A DNA stretch of 64,000 nt from Oryzias latipes (taxonomy: Eukaryota > Chordata > Actinopteri > Beloniformes > Adrianichthyidae). The DNA is taken from NCBI RefSeq assembly GCF_002234675.1, contig NC_019871.2:14354331-14418330 (forward strand). The letters are read 5' to 3'. The notes below the pieces were generated by a model. That model did no database searches. It saw only the letters and a list, made by a program, of their open reading frames with translations, and was not told where the DNA came from. How positions within the stretch are numbered: the stretch's first letter is position 1; every line of letters starts with the position of its first letter. Shown one piece after another: positions 13,132 through 25,015 of the stretch. A program made the position numbers and the translations under genes.

Positions 13132-14207
13132 CTACAGGCAGCCACATCCCTCCACCACCATGTCCTGGTAATTTTTCAGCACAACTCGATCTTGAGAGTC
13201 CATGTAAAGCAGCGCAATGGGGCTGAGGCTGGTGGGGACGCAGCAGGGACGGGGCACTGCTCCGTTCACAGAGTTTACCATGGTTTGAACCACAGCATGG
13301 CTCGAGGCGTTCATGTGGTCGACCAGGGGATAACGGCACTCTCCCAGGCAGAAGAAGGCGTCATAGCCACTGGGCGCAATGATCCACTTTTGCCAACCCA
13401 CATCTCTAAAATCTACATGTAGAGGATGACGGCGGCATCTGCCACGCGAAATGCGCTTTAATTTTGCGGAGTGCCCTCCATTTCTTTTTACCCTTCCTCG
13501 TTCGCTCCAGCTGACCCCTCCTGTTTTAGTCACCCAGTCCTGCACAGAATACCCCTTTTTTTTGGCCCTACCCCAGGCTTTAGCTGTTTCGTGACCTTTA
13601 CTGCTGTTTCTGGCCCTCACCTTTGACCCCTTTTTCCCCCTAATCCTCTGACTGTTACCAGAGGTTTTCCTGCTATGTTTAATCAAAGGCTCTCCTCGGC
13701 CATCATGACTGTAGGTCACCAGCAGGGGTCTTTCCCTGGCCCAGCTGTGATCATCTTGGCCCACAGACCTGCACACTCTCAGGTGTCTCTCTTTTTGTCC
13801 ATCTGACTTGTCTTCATATGATGCAGAGGCAAACATCTGGTAAGGAAGTGGGTTGGTAGTATTTTCAGGTTTGATTTCAAGGAGGAAGCCCAGGCTGCCA
13901 GTACCAGCTTGGATTTTTTGCAGAAGCTCTGCACTTATTGTAAATGCTTCCCAGAAACCACTTGGTTTATTGCTATGAAGGTTGTTGGCGAGTAACCTTG
14001 TCTCCAGCAAAGCCTGCTTAGGATCTCCGCGATGCTTTGAGAGGTATAGGTTCAGTCTGTGTGATCCAGGACCCAGGGAAGCTTTGTCGCTGCGAAACAG
14101 GCGAAGCTCGGCTGAGAGCACCCTCTCCTCTTGAGGGATGGACGAGATGTCAAATGAGATATGTACTCTAGTATGATCCTTCTCTGTGTGACTGTCTTCA
14201 TGGGACT
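13132..14207 (-). CDS. bmp16: bmp16, last coding exon (BMP2/4/16-class ligand)
   Basis: This exon encodes residues 121-478 of a secreted TGF-beta-family ligand: the rest of the propeptide, the furin site and the whole cystine-knot domain. Its acceptor is TTCTCAG ending at 14208, joined in phase 1 to the exon at 16112. Early propeptide text [11 protein letters not shown] is typical of BMP2/4. The proprotein convertase site RVKR is at residues 359-362, and the mature part (363-478) has all seven knot cysteines at 378, 407, 411, 442, 443, 475 and 477. [20 protein letters not shown] and [16 protein letters not shown] place it in the BMP2/4/16 group; an N-glycosylation site (NAS) follows DHM. Odd points: a long Lys/Arg-rich stretch before the furin site, and a final Leu where BMP2/4 end in Arg. 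The GTG at 14121 is an internal Val codon. bmp16 is preferred over bmp2 or bmp4 because of the divergence; a phylogeny would settle it. Confidence 0.9.
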
Positions 14208-15616
14208 CTGAGAAGAAATCAAAAAAGAAAAAGAGAATTTAGGGGATTTAATGTGAATTAAATTTAAGATTCTCATCACTGAAACATGTCCATGTGTTTT
14301 CAGAATTCAACTTTAAAAGCTACATTTGCTTGTTCAATTAAAAAAAAAAACACAATTTTATTTATTGCTATGAACCGCTTTATTTCTCAGTCCATCCGTG
14401 CCCCCATAAGATACTGCTTTTTGGTTCAAGATGCTAAAAAAACAACAAAAATGCAGAGACTGGACTACAGGGCTCATGAAACAAAACCATATGGCTGCTT
14501 TGAAAGTTTTTTGCCAATTTTTTGAAGAACATAATTTTTGAGATGAGTTTTATCTCAAGCAATTTAAAGGTTCCTAACAGTTGAAGGCTATGCAGGGTAA
14601 AGTGTTTTGGCAAAGGTCCACCCAATGAGTTCCAGCCACTTGAGAGCCAATGATTAGAGGTAACTCTAGTAGAGTCCAATCATTACCCATAAAATGTCGG
14701 ATTAATAACTGGTCATGTTAACTAGTGCCTTTCTAATATTATGTAGAGATTGATTCCCCTTTAACAGCAGGCCTCTTATTCCTAAATGTGTTTCACCCAT
14801 TTGAATTAAGCTAAAATTAAAGATAAAACATTACATTTAGATTAAATTTAAGATTTAAGCTACATCATAGTTTTTATATGTAATCTGTTTTTGATCAAGT
14901 TAATAAAAAAGTCAACGCTTACTTTTTCAGAACTCAACAAAGTTATCCGACAAGTTCAAGAAAAAAGCAGGGTGCCTTTTAAACAAATCTTATTTATTTT
15001 ACTTTATTTTTTGCTCAGCAAACTTTTTCAAGTGAGGTTCACAAGTGATAAATTTTGGAAGAAATACCAAGAAAGAAGTAGTGTAAATCAGATGGCAAAG
15101 GCCATATTTTAAGGATTTCCTGAAAATATAATTGGCATAATCAAACATTATCATTTATTACATCAAGAGTATTTATTTTTGATATCACCCTACTTTATCA
15201 TAGTTGTCAGTTCTGGATGAGCAAAGAGACTAAAATACACAAAACTTGGTATCCAAAATAAATGCATGTGGCCTGGATTTTATTCTTATTTACTAAAACA
15301 GTGCACTTTTTTTTCTTGATAAAGATATTTTTCTGACATTCAGATTTTTCAAAGAGATAGCACTTGATAGGCCCAGACTTAGAGAAATGGTGCAGTTTCT
15401 GGCTGGGTTTTTAATTAAAAATTAAACAGATAAATTTGCTGGAAACTTTTACCATCTGATAATTTAAAGATATGTAGCTAATCCTTGACACAGCCTTAAA
15501 AAATAAAAGCAAGTTTAAACCTACTATATGAAAACAAACGAAACAAATAAGCAAATAAATAAACCAAAAAAAAAATCACAATTGAATTCATTGAATGAAT
15601 AACCTTATGTATATAT

Positions 15617-15707
<91 letters not shown>

Positions 15708-16111
15708 CACTCTGGTGTATCTCATTAACTATTCTTTGTCAGTATAATTTTGTCAGCTGTTGAAGGCCACACAAAAAATGTTCCTTTTTTAAAAATTATA
15801 AAAACAACCCATGAACTTTAAAACTTTATTGAAGTATTTTGTAGGTTTTACAGAGGTAATCAAAAGATAAAGAAAGGTGTTTAAATGCTTTGCCATAATT
15901 TTATGTTCTACCATTTTGACATTTTTTTCTTCCATTCTAATTAATTGAAGGCTTTATTCTAGAAGAAGTGCATTGTTCATTGTACTTTCTTTTTCTAATA
16001 TGTACTACCACTTGACAATTAGAATTCATTTTTGCACTGTTAGATAAATTGAGACCATGATACATTTTCCCAAACACCCAAGAATCATTACTGCTGCTGC
16101 AGAAACCTTAC
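14208..16111 (-). other. bmp16: bmp16 intron between the coding exons
   Basis: The intron runs from a GTAAGG donor (16111-16106) to a TTCTCAG acceptor (14214-14208) on the minus strand, phase 1. This is the position and phase of the single coding intron of BMP2 and BMP4 (known of the family). It holds the (TA)n array at 15609-15708 and no other recognised feature. Confidence 0.88.
15609..15708. repeat. (TA)n microsatellite
   Basis: About 100 bp of alternating T and A with two C/G interruptions (TATACATGTATA near the left end, ATACATAT near the right). It lies inside the bmp16 coding intron. The open frame made of Tyr-Ile repeats across it is an artefact. Confidence 0.97.
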
Positions 16112-16472
16112 CGCGGTGATGAAAACTGCGTACTGTGTTGGCCTGTTGAATGTGCTGGCTGGGGAAGCTAAATGATGGGTCTTCCACTAGATGGTACTGC
16201 TTTTGGTGGAAGCGGTACAGATCAAGGAGGTACTGTGGGACTGGTACTCCAGACTGAGGGTTAGGCTGAGACTGCAGGCCCAGTCGGCTCAAGAGAAGAT
16301 TCTGAATGGTTTGAGAAAGGTTGGAATCCGCCATCGATGGCGTGGGTGTCGAGGATGAAGACGTGGACGGCACCCTGCCATGGTCAATCTCGCTGGTGTC
16401 TTCACCCTGGCGACCAGACGAGACTTGAGGTAGCAGCAAGAACATGAGAAGCAGGATGTTAGCAGGGAGCAT
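16112..16472 (-). CDS. bmp16: bmp16, first coding exon
   Basis: Encodes residues 1-120 plus one base of codon 121. It begins MLPANILLLMFLLLPQ, a good signal peptide, likely cleaved near residue 20 (after VSSG). Next comes a Ser/Thr-rich linker, then the TGF-beta propeptide with the BMP2/4-type pattern LSRLGLQSQPNP..VPQYLLDLYRFH; an N-glycosylation sequon (NLS) is present. It ends at a GTAAGG donor. The ATG at 16472-16470 is chosen because a signal peptide follows at once and a pyrimidine-rich tract with CAG (16510-16480) ends only 7 bases before it. So the frame upstream is intron, and a non-coding first exon must exist farther up, as in BMP2/4. Joined length is 478 residues, longer than the roughly 400 of BMP2/4, mainly from the basic stretch in the next exon. 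Confidence 0.9.
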
Positions 16473-16479
16473 GGTTGAT

Positions 16480-16512
16480 CTGGAGGAAGGAGAGAAGAGA
16501 AGGAAAAAAAAC
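16480..16512 (-). other. bmp16: Splice acceptor of a 5' UTR intron of bmp16
   Basis: On the minus strand a T-run followed by CCTTCTCTTCTCTCCTTCC and CCAG stops 7 bases before the start codon. Such a tract is a strong acceptor. The matching non-coding exon and promoter were not located; they should lie above 16.5 kb. Confidence 0.7.
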
Positions 16513-16977
16513 GCTTTTTTGTAGAAAAATCCTTCATGGCATGTAGTAGGAAACTTTAATAAGAGTGTTGTAAATGAAAAGAGTTTTTTCATGTAAATCA
16601 CACAACACAGATACAGTACAAAGTATAGCCATAGAGATCTGTAAAACAGATAGCCCCTACGAGATGCTTCTGGACTCTGTATATCATGCACATGTCTTCT
16701 CCATCCTGGACACACTAGTTTCTCATTAGTCTTTTGCCTTCACATGGCATATGTTCAAGAAATTTACAGTTCACAAAACATCAGCAAATTGTTTCCCTGT
16801 TACTACTGGCTGTTGAAACAGCGCTACTTTGTTTTTTCTTTGCTAATTTATGGTCAGCTTGTTATCCTCAAGGCATTAGATCCTTTTGCCAAAGTAAGTG
16901 AGCAGCAGTTATGGGTTATTTAATTATGCTGTGTATGTGCGTATAGGAAACATATGAACACAAGAAAAAATAAAGCT

Positions 16978-17212
<235 letters not shown>

Positions 17213-17567
17213 CTGATCTTTTGACAGAGGACGATAGAGGACATTTGTAATAACATATTTTTTAAAAACATTAATTATGTGTATAACTCACCCAGGCAAC
17301 AGAAAAAAAGTCTTTAATTCTAAATATCTTTAATTCACATAATAGGTTAAAGCTGCTCCTGTAATTGTTTTTTAACCATAAAAACAAAAACAAAAACTTT
17401 TTGTGTTTCTCTAAAAGTTTCTGTCTGTCAGCTCTGCTTTATTGGATGGAATCATAGAATTCTGGCAGGGACTGCAGATTTCCTATTGATTCAACTCTTA
17501 GGGTAATTGTTTAGTTACATTTTAATATCCAGACATTGAGAACAAAAATGTGAAAAAAACAGACCCC

Positions 17568-17662
17568 CCCCCACATGTGTATGTATGTATATATATATAT
17601 TCATATATTCATATATATATATATATATATATTCATATATATACACACACACACATATATTC
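17568..17662. repeat. Compound (TA)/(CA)/C-run simple repeat
   Basis: A C-run, TG/TA dinucleotides, TATTCATATA blocks and a CA run follow one another. Ordinary compound microsatellite. Confidence 0.9.
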
Positions 17663-20600
17663 TGCAGATTTCATTAAGTGAGAGCGGAGACAACAAAACA
17701 ATCTTGTAAAAAATGTTGTCTTTTTAACTCACTCTTTCTTTTCCAACTACATTTGCACCATGAGCTCGATGCAGCTCTGAGATTACAAACTTGATTTGAA
17801 CCATTCAACCCTAATTATGCTTAGGGTTATCTCACCCTTAGATAAACTTGACTTTGCCAATAGTGGTAAACCTTCCTCAGTCAGCTGTATTCAAACCTCC
17901 TCTGTGTTGCAGACAGGTGTAACACCATTACCACAAAGGCCTGGTAAACACTGCATTTTTGGGAGTGCAGGTGTTGATAATAAAGGCAGCAATTAAGAAG
18001 CAATGTTAAGTGCTCTCCTTACTTGTCAAAGGTGAAATGGGGGATTAAAGGGTCAATGTAAAGGTGTAAAAACTTGTAACCAAACTTCAAATTAAGCCAC
18101 TTTTTTTTTTTTGGGGGGGGATCAATCTTTACCCGAGTTGATAGGAAGAAAAACCACCTTTCCAGTATGTGCTTTGCTTTGTTGCTGGAGGTAAGTCAAA
18201 TGTGGTTTAATAGTTTTTTTTATATGAGAGCAGTATCACTGTCTTTCTCGCCTCTATCACTTTATCTAATCTCTGTTAGGGCCAGAGAATCGATTAGGGC
18301 CTCTGCAGAAAGATAACGGAGAGGTTTATGGCTGAGTGAACACATAATGACGCTGTAATGACCGCTAATCTTGCCACTCTGCAAGACAAGGGGTAGAAAG
18401 AAGGTCACAGGTGTGAAGATGTGCATATTTTTTATGCACACTCAATTTGTGTTGTTTGTTGATCTCATGGTCTGCAGTGCAAAGGGCAGGCCTGGGAAAA
18501 TGAGCCACCTTCGAGCGTGGGATTGTGACTAGCTATCCATTAAACTCCAGCAACCCCACCCAGGACTGTTTCACCTGAGGCAGCTCTACAAGGGAGAATT
18601 ACAGATTAGGCACTTTGCTGGCTGGCCTCTCCCATATACTGTGGAGGCTTGTAAAGCTGATTAAAGACAACAACACCACCTCCGTCCTGTACTTTCCTCA
18701 CCTACAAAACCACCCAGAGACTCTGAGGTACAAAGGTTCAGTCATCACTCGGAAGGGTGTGCCTCAGCCGTGAGGCAGGGGAACCAAAGAAAAACAAAGA
18801 ATGTAGTTTTCTCGTCCTTCATTACTTCACATATGCAGCCATTATCTTCTCCACAGGTGTCTGTAGTATGGCTGGTCCTTTCTAACTTAAACTGGGCAGA
18901 GTGGATTCAGGTCTTCAGTACCAGCTCTGAGAGTCATTTAAAGAAAAGGCACCTCCCACTCTGACGTTGAGTGCCTCAACTCGGTCAAGAAACCTGACAT
19001 TTTTATGAGTACATCCTCACTGTTCCTCATTTTTATCTATAATGTATTTTATTATTTTCCTGTCTGGCATGCGTGTGGCTTGACCACAGACTATTAAAAG
19101 GTTGAGAAGATCATTTGTGTAATTATTGGGACATAGATAAGGTGAGGTGAAGGTTTAAAGTTCAGCTTGTGTTTGGACAGCCTTTCTCTTTGTGAAAGCA
19201 TGCAACTTGCCCTGGTAAACATGTTAGATGTCCTTTGACTAAGGAGAAGAGTGACCCTAGCGTCTGGCAGGCCATGTCTCTCTGAACCCACTGATTAAAA
19301 CCTCTGACGTCCATCTCTCTTTTTATCTGTTTATTTCAAACACTGTACCCTTTCCCCTTCCTCCTTCCTCTGCATTCCTTGAACTTTGTCCTGCTGCTTT
19401 GTCCTCTCTGTTGTCATACAACCGGGAAAAGATGCTTTCTCTTTTCTACTTTTGATCTTATGCTTCTCAAAACCCTTTCCCCTCTTCTTTCTGCAATGCT
19501 CCTTTCTTTCTATCAATTAAAAATATCTGTTTTTGTTTTTTTTAAGCATCGCCTTCCCTCTGCCCTATCAATCTCGCTGCAATCTCGAGTTGCTCCTTTT
19601 TTCCTAGGTCTCAAATGAATGGTGTTTTTGCGGAAGAGTGCGGCAGACTGTTGCCGGGCCTGGGGGCCGGAGTGTCACCGCCTCCGGCTGATTTATCCAC
19701 TGCCGCTGTCTTCATGTTGCGCCTGGTCCCTATACTTTCCCTTCCTGTTGTTCTTCCCGTGTTTCTTTTCCCAAATTCCTCTTTCACTCTCCCTGATTTC
19801 TTCCCAAACCATGCAACCCACCCCACGTCCCAGCTCTCATTTATCTATCCAGCCATTCCATTATTTCAGAAACTGATACGCACAGCAAGCATGCCTCAGG
19901 CTTTCATCTTCACTCTCTGAGAAAATAGTTAATAAATAGTCACATACACCTATGAACAGTTCTGGAAACATTCATTTATAGTCTTCCCACACTGATACTC
20001 ATTGCATATGTTTGCCCTGAATAGGTAAGCTAAGAAACATGGCATGGATGTCTAACCTTTAGACTGTGTGTATCCTGGTTGGATTTTTTAAAATGCATGA
20101 GCTGTGGAAGTTCTGCAGAGATGCTGCATTTCATCAAGCCAACAAAACTGCTTTACTTGTGGGCTGTGGTTTGGCTGCATTTGGGACTCCAATAGAAGAA
20201 CAATATCCCTGATTGGACGATCTCTTGAGAAAAGCCCTGAGGTTAAGGGTTTTTTCTTAAGAGATGGGACTAAATTTCACACATTCTGGCATGTAAAAAA
20301 CTAACCAGACTTTTACAGATCAGCAGGTGATTAATATGTACAAACTCACACACAGAAAGCCACGAAAGAGTGAGGACTTTTTAAATATAAGAAAAAACAA
20401 AGCAAAAAAAGATTACAAGAACGAGAAAAAAATCAGCTAATGCAAATACAGAATGGATATTCAGAAGCTCAGATGACCTGATGAATATGTGCCAAAGCTT
20501 TTCTCCTATTTGAGAAAGTTTGAAGGAGGAATACTCTCCCCCAATTGGGGGTATCATTGGGGTATTGGGGTTCACAGCCTCTGAGGCACAACAGTTTGCC

Positions 20601-23430
20601 AACATCAGTAGAAACGCTACTTCCAATGCTCCTCCGAGCACTCACTTTGCTCATCTGACAGCTAAACAGATGTGAAACGGAGAACTAACACGCACCTCTG
20701 CTTTTTGCATTGAGCTGCTGTGTGTGTTCACACTGCTGAAGCAGTGCAGAGTTGTGCTCTTTGAACTCATAATGTGCACATTATTCCAGGATATGCTGCT
20801 TACAGAATGAGATTTTGATTGAGCAACACTGTGCCAGCAGTATATGGATGTGTGCGTGTAATCCCCAGAGTGACTAATGGTTTCAGCAGCACAATTCCTG
20901 TGGCCTGTTACCTGACACACAGATTGGTGTGTGTGTGTGTGTGATAGAGGGCTGGAGATGTAGTACTCACGTCCAGGTGTGGTGGGATGTATGCAGAGTC
21001 CATGGTTTATCCTTGAGCTCCAGTGTTACGATCCCTTGGCTCGTACTCTTGCTCCTTTGGACAGAATGGACAAAATTGACTTTTTGTCTCTTTCCTTCTC
21101 AGAGCAGCCTTTACATGCCTCTCCTAAGTCTCCTATGTGACTATGGGTAATACTGCTTGCTCCATGATTCTTTTTTTTTCTTTTCTGTTTCCTTGCTCAG
21201 CTTCTCATCCTGTCAGATAAAGAAACACCTATAAACATCCACAAGCTTCCTTCTTGTCTGCCTGACCTCTGCTTGTAAGTGCCACCATTCCACTCTTCTT
21301 TACACTTTCAGCCCTGGTTATGTGAAACAAGCGGGTGCTACCAAAGGGACGAAGATGAGCCGCGTGTCTGTCTGGACTGGGCTACCGGCAACAAACTCCC
21401 TTATTTCTGAGCCTCCTCACTTTGTCTCTCTCCTTTCCTCTCCACTCTGTTCCTCCCTTTTTTTCTCCTCCCCTTTTCCTCTCTCTGTCTTTTTCTGGCT
21501 CTCTCTCACATACACATGACTCCACACACACACTTTTTCCCTTCGCACTCATCGCCCAGCTGGTAAACTCGGCTTAACTTTAAGTGACTTTCCTGGTTGC
21601 TCAGATCTTCAAAACACTGATGTCACTAAGAATGCCTCTAGTGCATTTCCAGACCCTTATCTCAATCCCACCCACATATAGTCCTATCCGAATGTAAACA
21701 CAATTCCTTTACCATATAACCAAGTTTACCATCAAACCATGCATGTAATCTTTTTTAGATAATCCCAGAGGTCAGCAATCGTAAAGCAGACTGATTGTCA
21801 TCCACATTTCCTCCTTTAGCAAACTCACCTGCTGCATTCCGTTGGCCACATTTTACTTCAGCCAACATGCTCACAAACGGTTGCTTTGTCAATATAAATA
21901 CCCATGATAGTCAATAGCTGCACACAGATTCAGCTGAAAAAGAGGTATGAATGGATGACTCATAGGAGCTGTCATGAAGTCACCACAGTTGAGTTTTGTG
22001 ATTGGACCATAGTAAACGTTGAGGTTAAAAAAAGGAAAAAGGAAAGGCAGGCTGTACTTCTCCACCACGGGTTGAAGCAAGGTGCATCCGTCCTTCCTGT
22101 GCAGGGTGGGTGGTGGAGCGAATTTGTATTCATGGTGTGGGCCCATGAGAAAATGTCTCTTTAGGATGCATCGTCTCACATATTAGATTTCATCTGGAGA
22201 ATCATTCACCCACGTCTCTCTGCTCCTCCTCTCTGTCTCCTCCACTCCCTCTGCCACTCTGCTCTTGTACAAACACACATACACACAAATACTCATCACA
22301 GACCTCATTCATCCCAAAGGCTGAGTAAATGTCCCGCTGCAGAGCAACTTAAAGGCACTAAACACACATGCGCTCTTCTCTGGCGACACACGCATTTGTA
22401 TTAAGGTCTTTTGATGCTCAATGAGTTTTCAAATGAAGCAAATTCAAGAGAAATGTGTTAATTTGTCCTTAAGACACTCATGTTCAGCAGTTGATATAAA
22501 AGTCTCACAAGCTAACGTTGTTTGGGTAGAACTGTGAACCCAAACATAGACCTTTGTTAAAAATCCAAACAAGGAGAATGTATCTGCATGGTGTTAGTAT
22601 TTAAAGGAGTTAAGATTTGATCTGCAACTGTCTGAGGGAACTTCACTTTGGACAATGGGAAGTGGCGAGAATATCAACACATTGAATTGCATTTGAAGAG
22701 AAGAAGAAAAGTAATGCAGTAAACCTGGACTACAGAAGTGAAAGAGGGCATACTGGCAGCACAAGTCTATATTGGTTTGAGGGCAAACAACAAAATGTAC
22801 TCCAAAATGTACTTTTTTTAAAAAAAATTCAACTTCGCTGTACTCTCAGACCAAAACATAAAAACAATGGCTATTCTTTGTTCAAGTTCAAGTTTTAGAA
22901 CTTACAGAGAACATTAAAATATTAAAAAAAAACCTTTCATAAGTGATACATTGTGGGTCATCTGCTTTGTTTGACTGACAAGAGTGACCACAAAAACTCT
23001 ACAGTTTTAGTTTTTGTTGATGTTTAAACTTGAACTGAAAAGTATGCACAAAATAACAAAAACGTGTGAAATTCCATAGTATGTTATTTTTAAGTTGTAT
23101 GCAGGCAGAGACAAGGTCCTTATGCTTCGCTGAGTCTCTTCCCAAAGAAAGCTTTGATCCCAGCCTCCACCTTTCCCATCTTCTGGAAAAGCTCTTGGCT
23201 GTCTATTACACTGACTTCCGACGGGGGTGGAAGAAACTTTTAAAGTAATACCTCACCTCCTCTTAACAAGCTGTCCAGCCCAATTCCCGGCATTCCCACC
23301 TCTGTACTGCTCCATCTTTCCAGGAATACAGGAAGTGATCAACCATGGAGGACAGATTTTGAATTTATTCTGTTTTTGTTTTTTAGTACTATTTTGACAA
23401 GTTTCAAGACACCAATCAGCAACAATATTT
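17663..23430. other. Gene-free upstream region of bmp16
   Basis: No supported coding exon. The stretch could hold the unlocated bmp16 first exon and promoter. Blocks at about 18230-18480 (with ATCGATTAG, AGATAACGG and CTGTAATGACC, resembling homeodomain and GATA sites), 19610-19720 (GC-rich) and 20760-20920 (with GGATTA on the minus strand) look less random than their surroundings. These are composition and motif impressions only. Many pyrimidine-rich runs at 19330-19880 and 21400-21540 generate long but meaningless open frames. Confidence 0.4.
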
Positions 23431-23439
23431 AATAATGGT

Positions 23440-23600
23440 TAATCGTGCAGACACAGTCCTATTCACCCATTCAGACACGCATTCACACACTAATGGAGGC
23501 TCCACTGCCGAACACTGCCGCCATACATACCAACCTTCCACCAGAGGCAACATTGTACACGGGTTCATTGTATCGCCCAACACTTCAACATATAGGCATA
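23440..23600 (-). repeat. Degenerate SINE-like fragment
   Basis: The order of CACCCATTCAGACACGCATTC, a CTGCCG..CTGCCGCC segment and CCACCAGAGGCAACA resembles the body of fish tRNA-derived SINEs in reverse orientation. No tRNA-like head is recognisable. Assigned from recall of the pattern. Confidence 0.3.
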
Positions 23601-23689
23601 TGTTACAAAAACACTGCTAAACACTAAAACACTGTTAAAAAAAGTTTGAACACGAAGAAGAAGAACATTTGAAGAATGAACATTTGAAG

Positions 23690-23913
23690 CAGGGTTTCTC
23701 AAAGTGTGCCAATGGTGGCCCGCGGGAAGATTTTTTGTGGCCCTCATTAAAAGAGAGCCAGAGCAGGTTCCTTTGAGGTAAAACACTGTGTTGAAAATGC
23801 GCATTCAAGCAAAGTGGACAAATGCATACTTCGTCGTACCTCAAGGGCTGGCCCCCAGTCTAATGTCGAGTTCCTAATTTGGCCCTCCTCTACAAAAACT
23901 TCGATAACCCCTG
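23690..23913. mobile_element. hAT-type MITE with 8 bp target duplication
   Basis: The left end CAGGGTTTCTCAAAGT and the complement of the right end, CAGGGGTTATCGAAGT, form 16 bp imperfect terminal inverted repeats. The flanks are ATTTGAAG (23682-23689) and ATTTGGAG (23914-23921), an 8 bp duplication with one difference, the hallmark size for hAT elements. The 224 bp between has no transposase, so it is non-autonomous. Confidence 0.8.
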
Positions 23914-24721
23914 ATTTGGAGGATAGCTTAAAGATGCAAAAAAAGACAAGAAACATTCAGTTCCTTTACCATTCTCAGACATTGAGTGGACTTTAGTAGA
24001 GCTATGACTCAGTCAGTCTTTTCAGGTGGAATGATTTGTGAGTATTGGGAATGAGGAAAGGACAAATAGATGTCAGGAGCAAAGAAAGTAGATAGACACA
24101 GACCTGAGATTGCATTAGCCAATTTTATGAACGAGTCCACTCTGCTGATGTGGTCACTCACTCTGCTCACACACAACCACTCACACTGACAGATTATACA
24201 CAGATCCAGTCAAGCAAACGTTGTTTTGAACTTTTTCATTCGCCATTGAGGAATTCCAGGTTTTTGCAACGATAAGGCTTCATCCTTTTGTCCTAAGATC
24301 AATGTTTTTGAAGGGATATGTGTATGTTAGTGAGTCCCTCATGCCTTCAGAATGACTCAAAGATCCGTTAAAGGGGGATTTTAGAATTACCATTGAACAA
24401 TGAAAGTATACGCATAAACAGTTTTATTTACATATCAAGGAAAGCTCATGGACAAAGATGGATGCAGTAATGGAGAAAACCCCACATAATCAAATATTTT
24501 TTACAACAGCCAGGACACAAAATTCTCAAATAATGACAAGTAAGATGTTGTTAACATATGTAAAACATATGGTACTACTTGAGGAGCATTCCTTTATTTT
24601 TGTAAAGGATTAATGAGATGCCAATTAAATTATGTTAATGCAACCCTTTCTTCTTGTACCCCCAAGTCAGCCTTGACCTGCTGAAGCCTCATAGAAAATA
24701 ATTTAGGTAAGAGAGTGATGA

Positions 24722-25015
24722 CACGCTATTAACCCCTTAACAGGAGCTTGAGCTCCAGTGTTGAAATTCATTCACCGACCATAACTTCAACTATTTATGC
24801 AATTAACGTAATTCCAGCGGAGAAAAGCGGTTTGGACGCTACTACACTTTACTGTGTTGCATAATGGTGCAAGGCCAAAATGAGAAGTCTCTGCGTCTTT
24901 GGGTCAGAATCAGCTGATTCACGATGATCGCCTAATGAGTTGAAGAGTTACCTCATGTCAAAGAGCGTCTGTTATTTAGGCCTCACAGGTGACATCTCTG
25001 GAGTTATAGGGTTTA
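24722..25015. repeat. Probable old dispersed repeat
   Basis: The block from TTAACCCCTTAACAGGAGCTTGAGCTCC through CTAATGAGTTGAAGAGTTACCTCA to GAGTTATAGGGTTTAAA resembles a repeat I recall from other teleost genomes. I cannot name the family or place its ends, and no terminal repeats were confirmed. Confidence 0.3.

Noticed and set aside
14119..14121. GTG as a start codon for the BMP frame
   Set aside because: The codon is an internal Val in RVLSAEL; the exon continues to an acceptor at 14208 and joins the upstream exon in phase.
15496..15696. 66-residue Tyr-Ile-rich frame
   Set aside because: Translation of the (TA)n array inside the bmp16 intron.
16026..16715. 229-residue frame as the bmp16 start
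   Set aside because: The frame extends upstream through a splice acceptor and downstream past a GTAAGG donor; only 16112-16472 is coding.
19600..19920. 100-residue plus-strand frame as a gene
   Set aside because: Pyrimidine-driven frame open in two registers, no family resemblance, no splice context.
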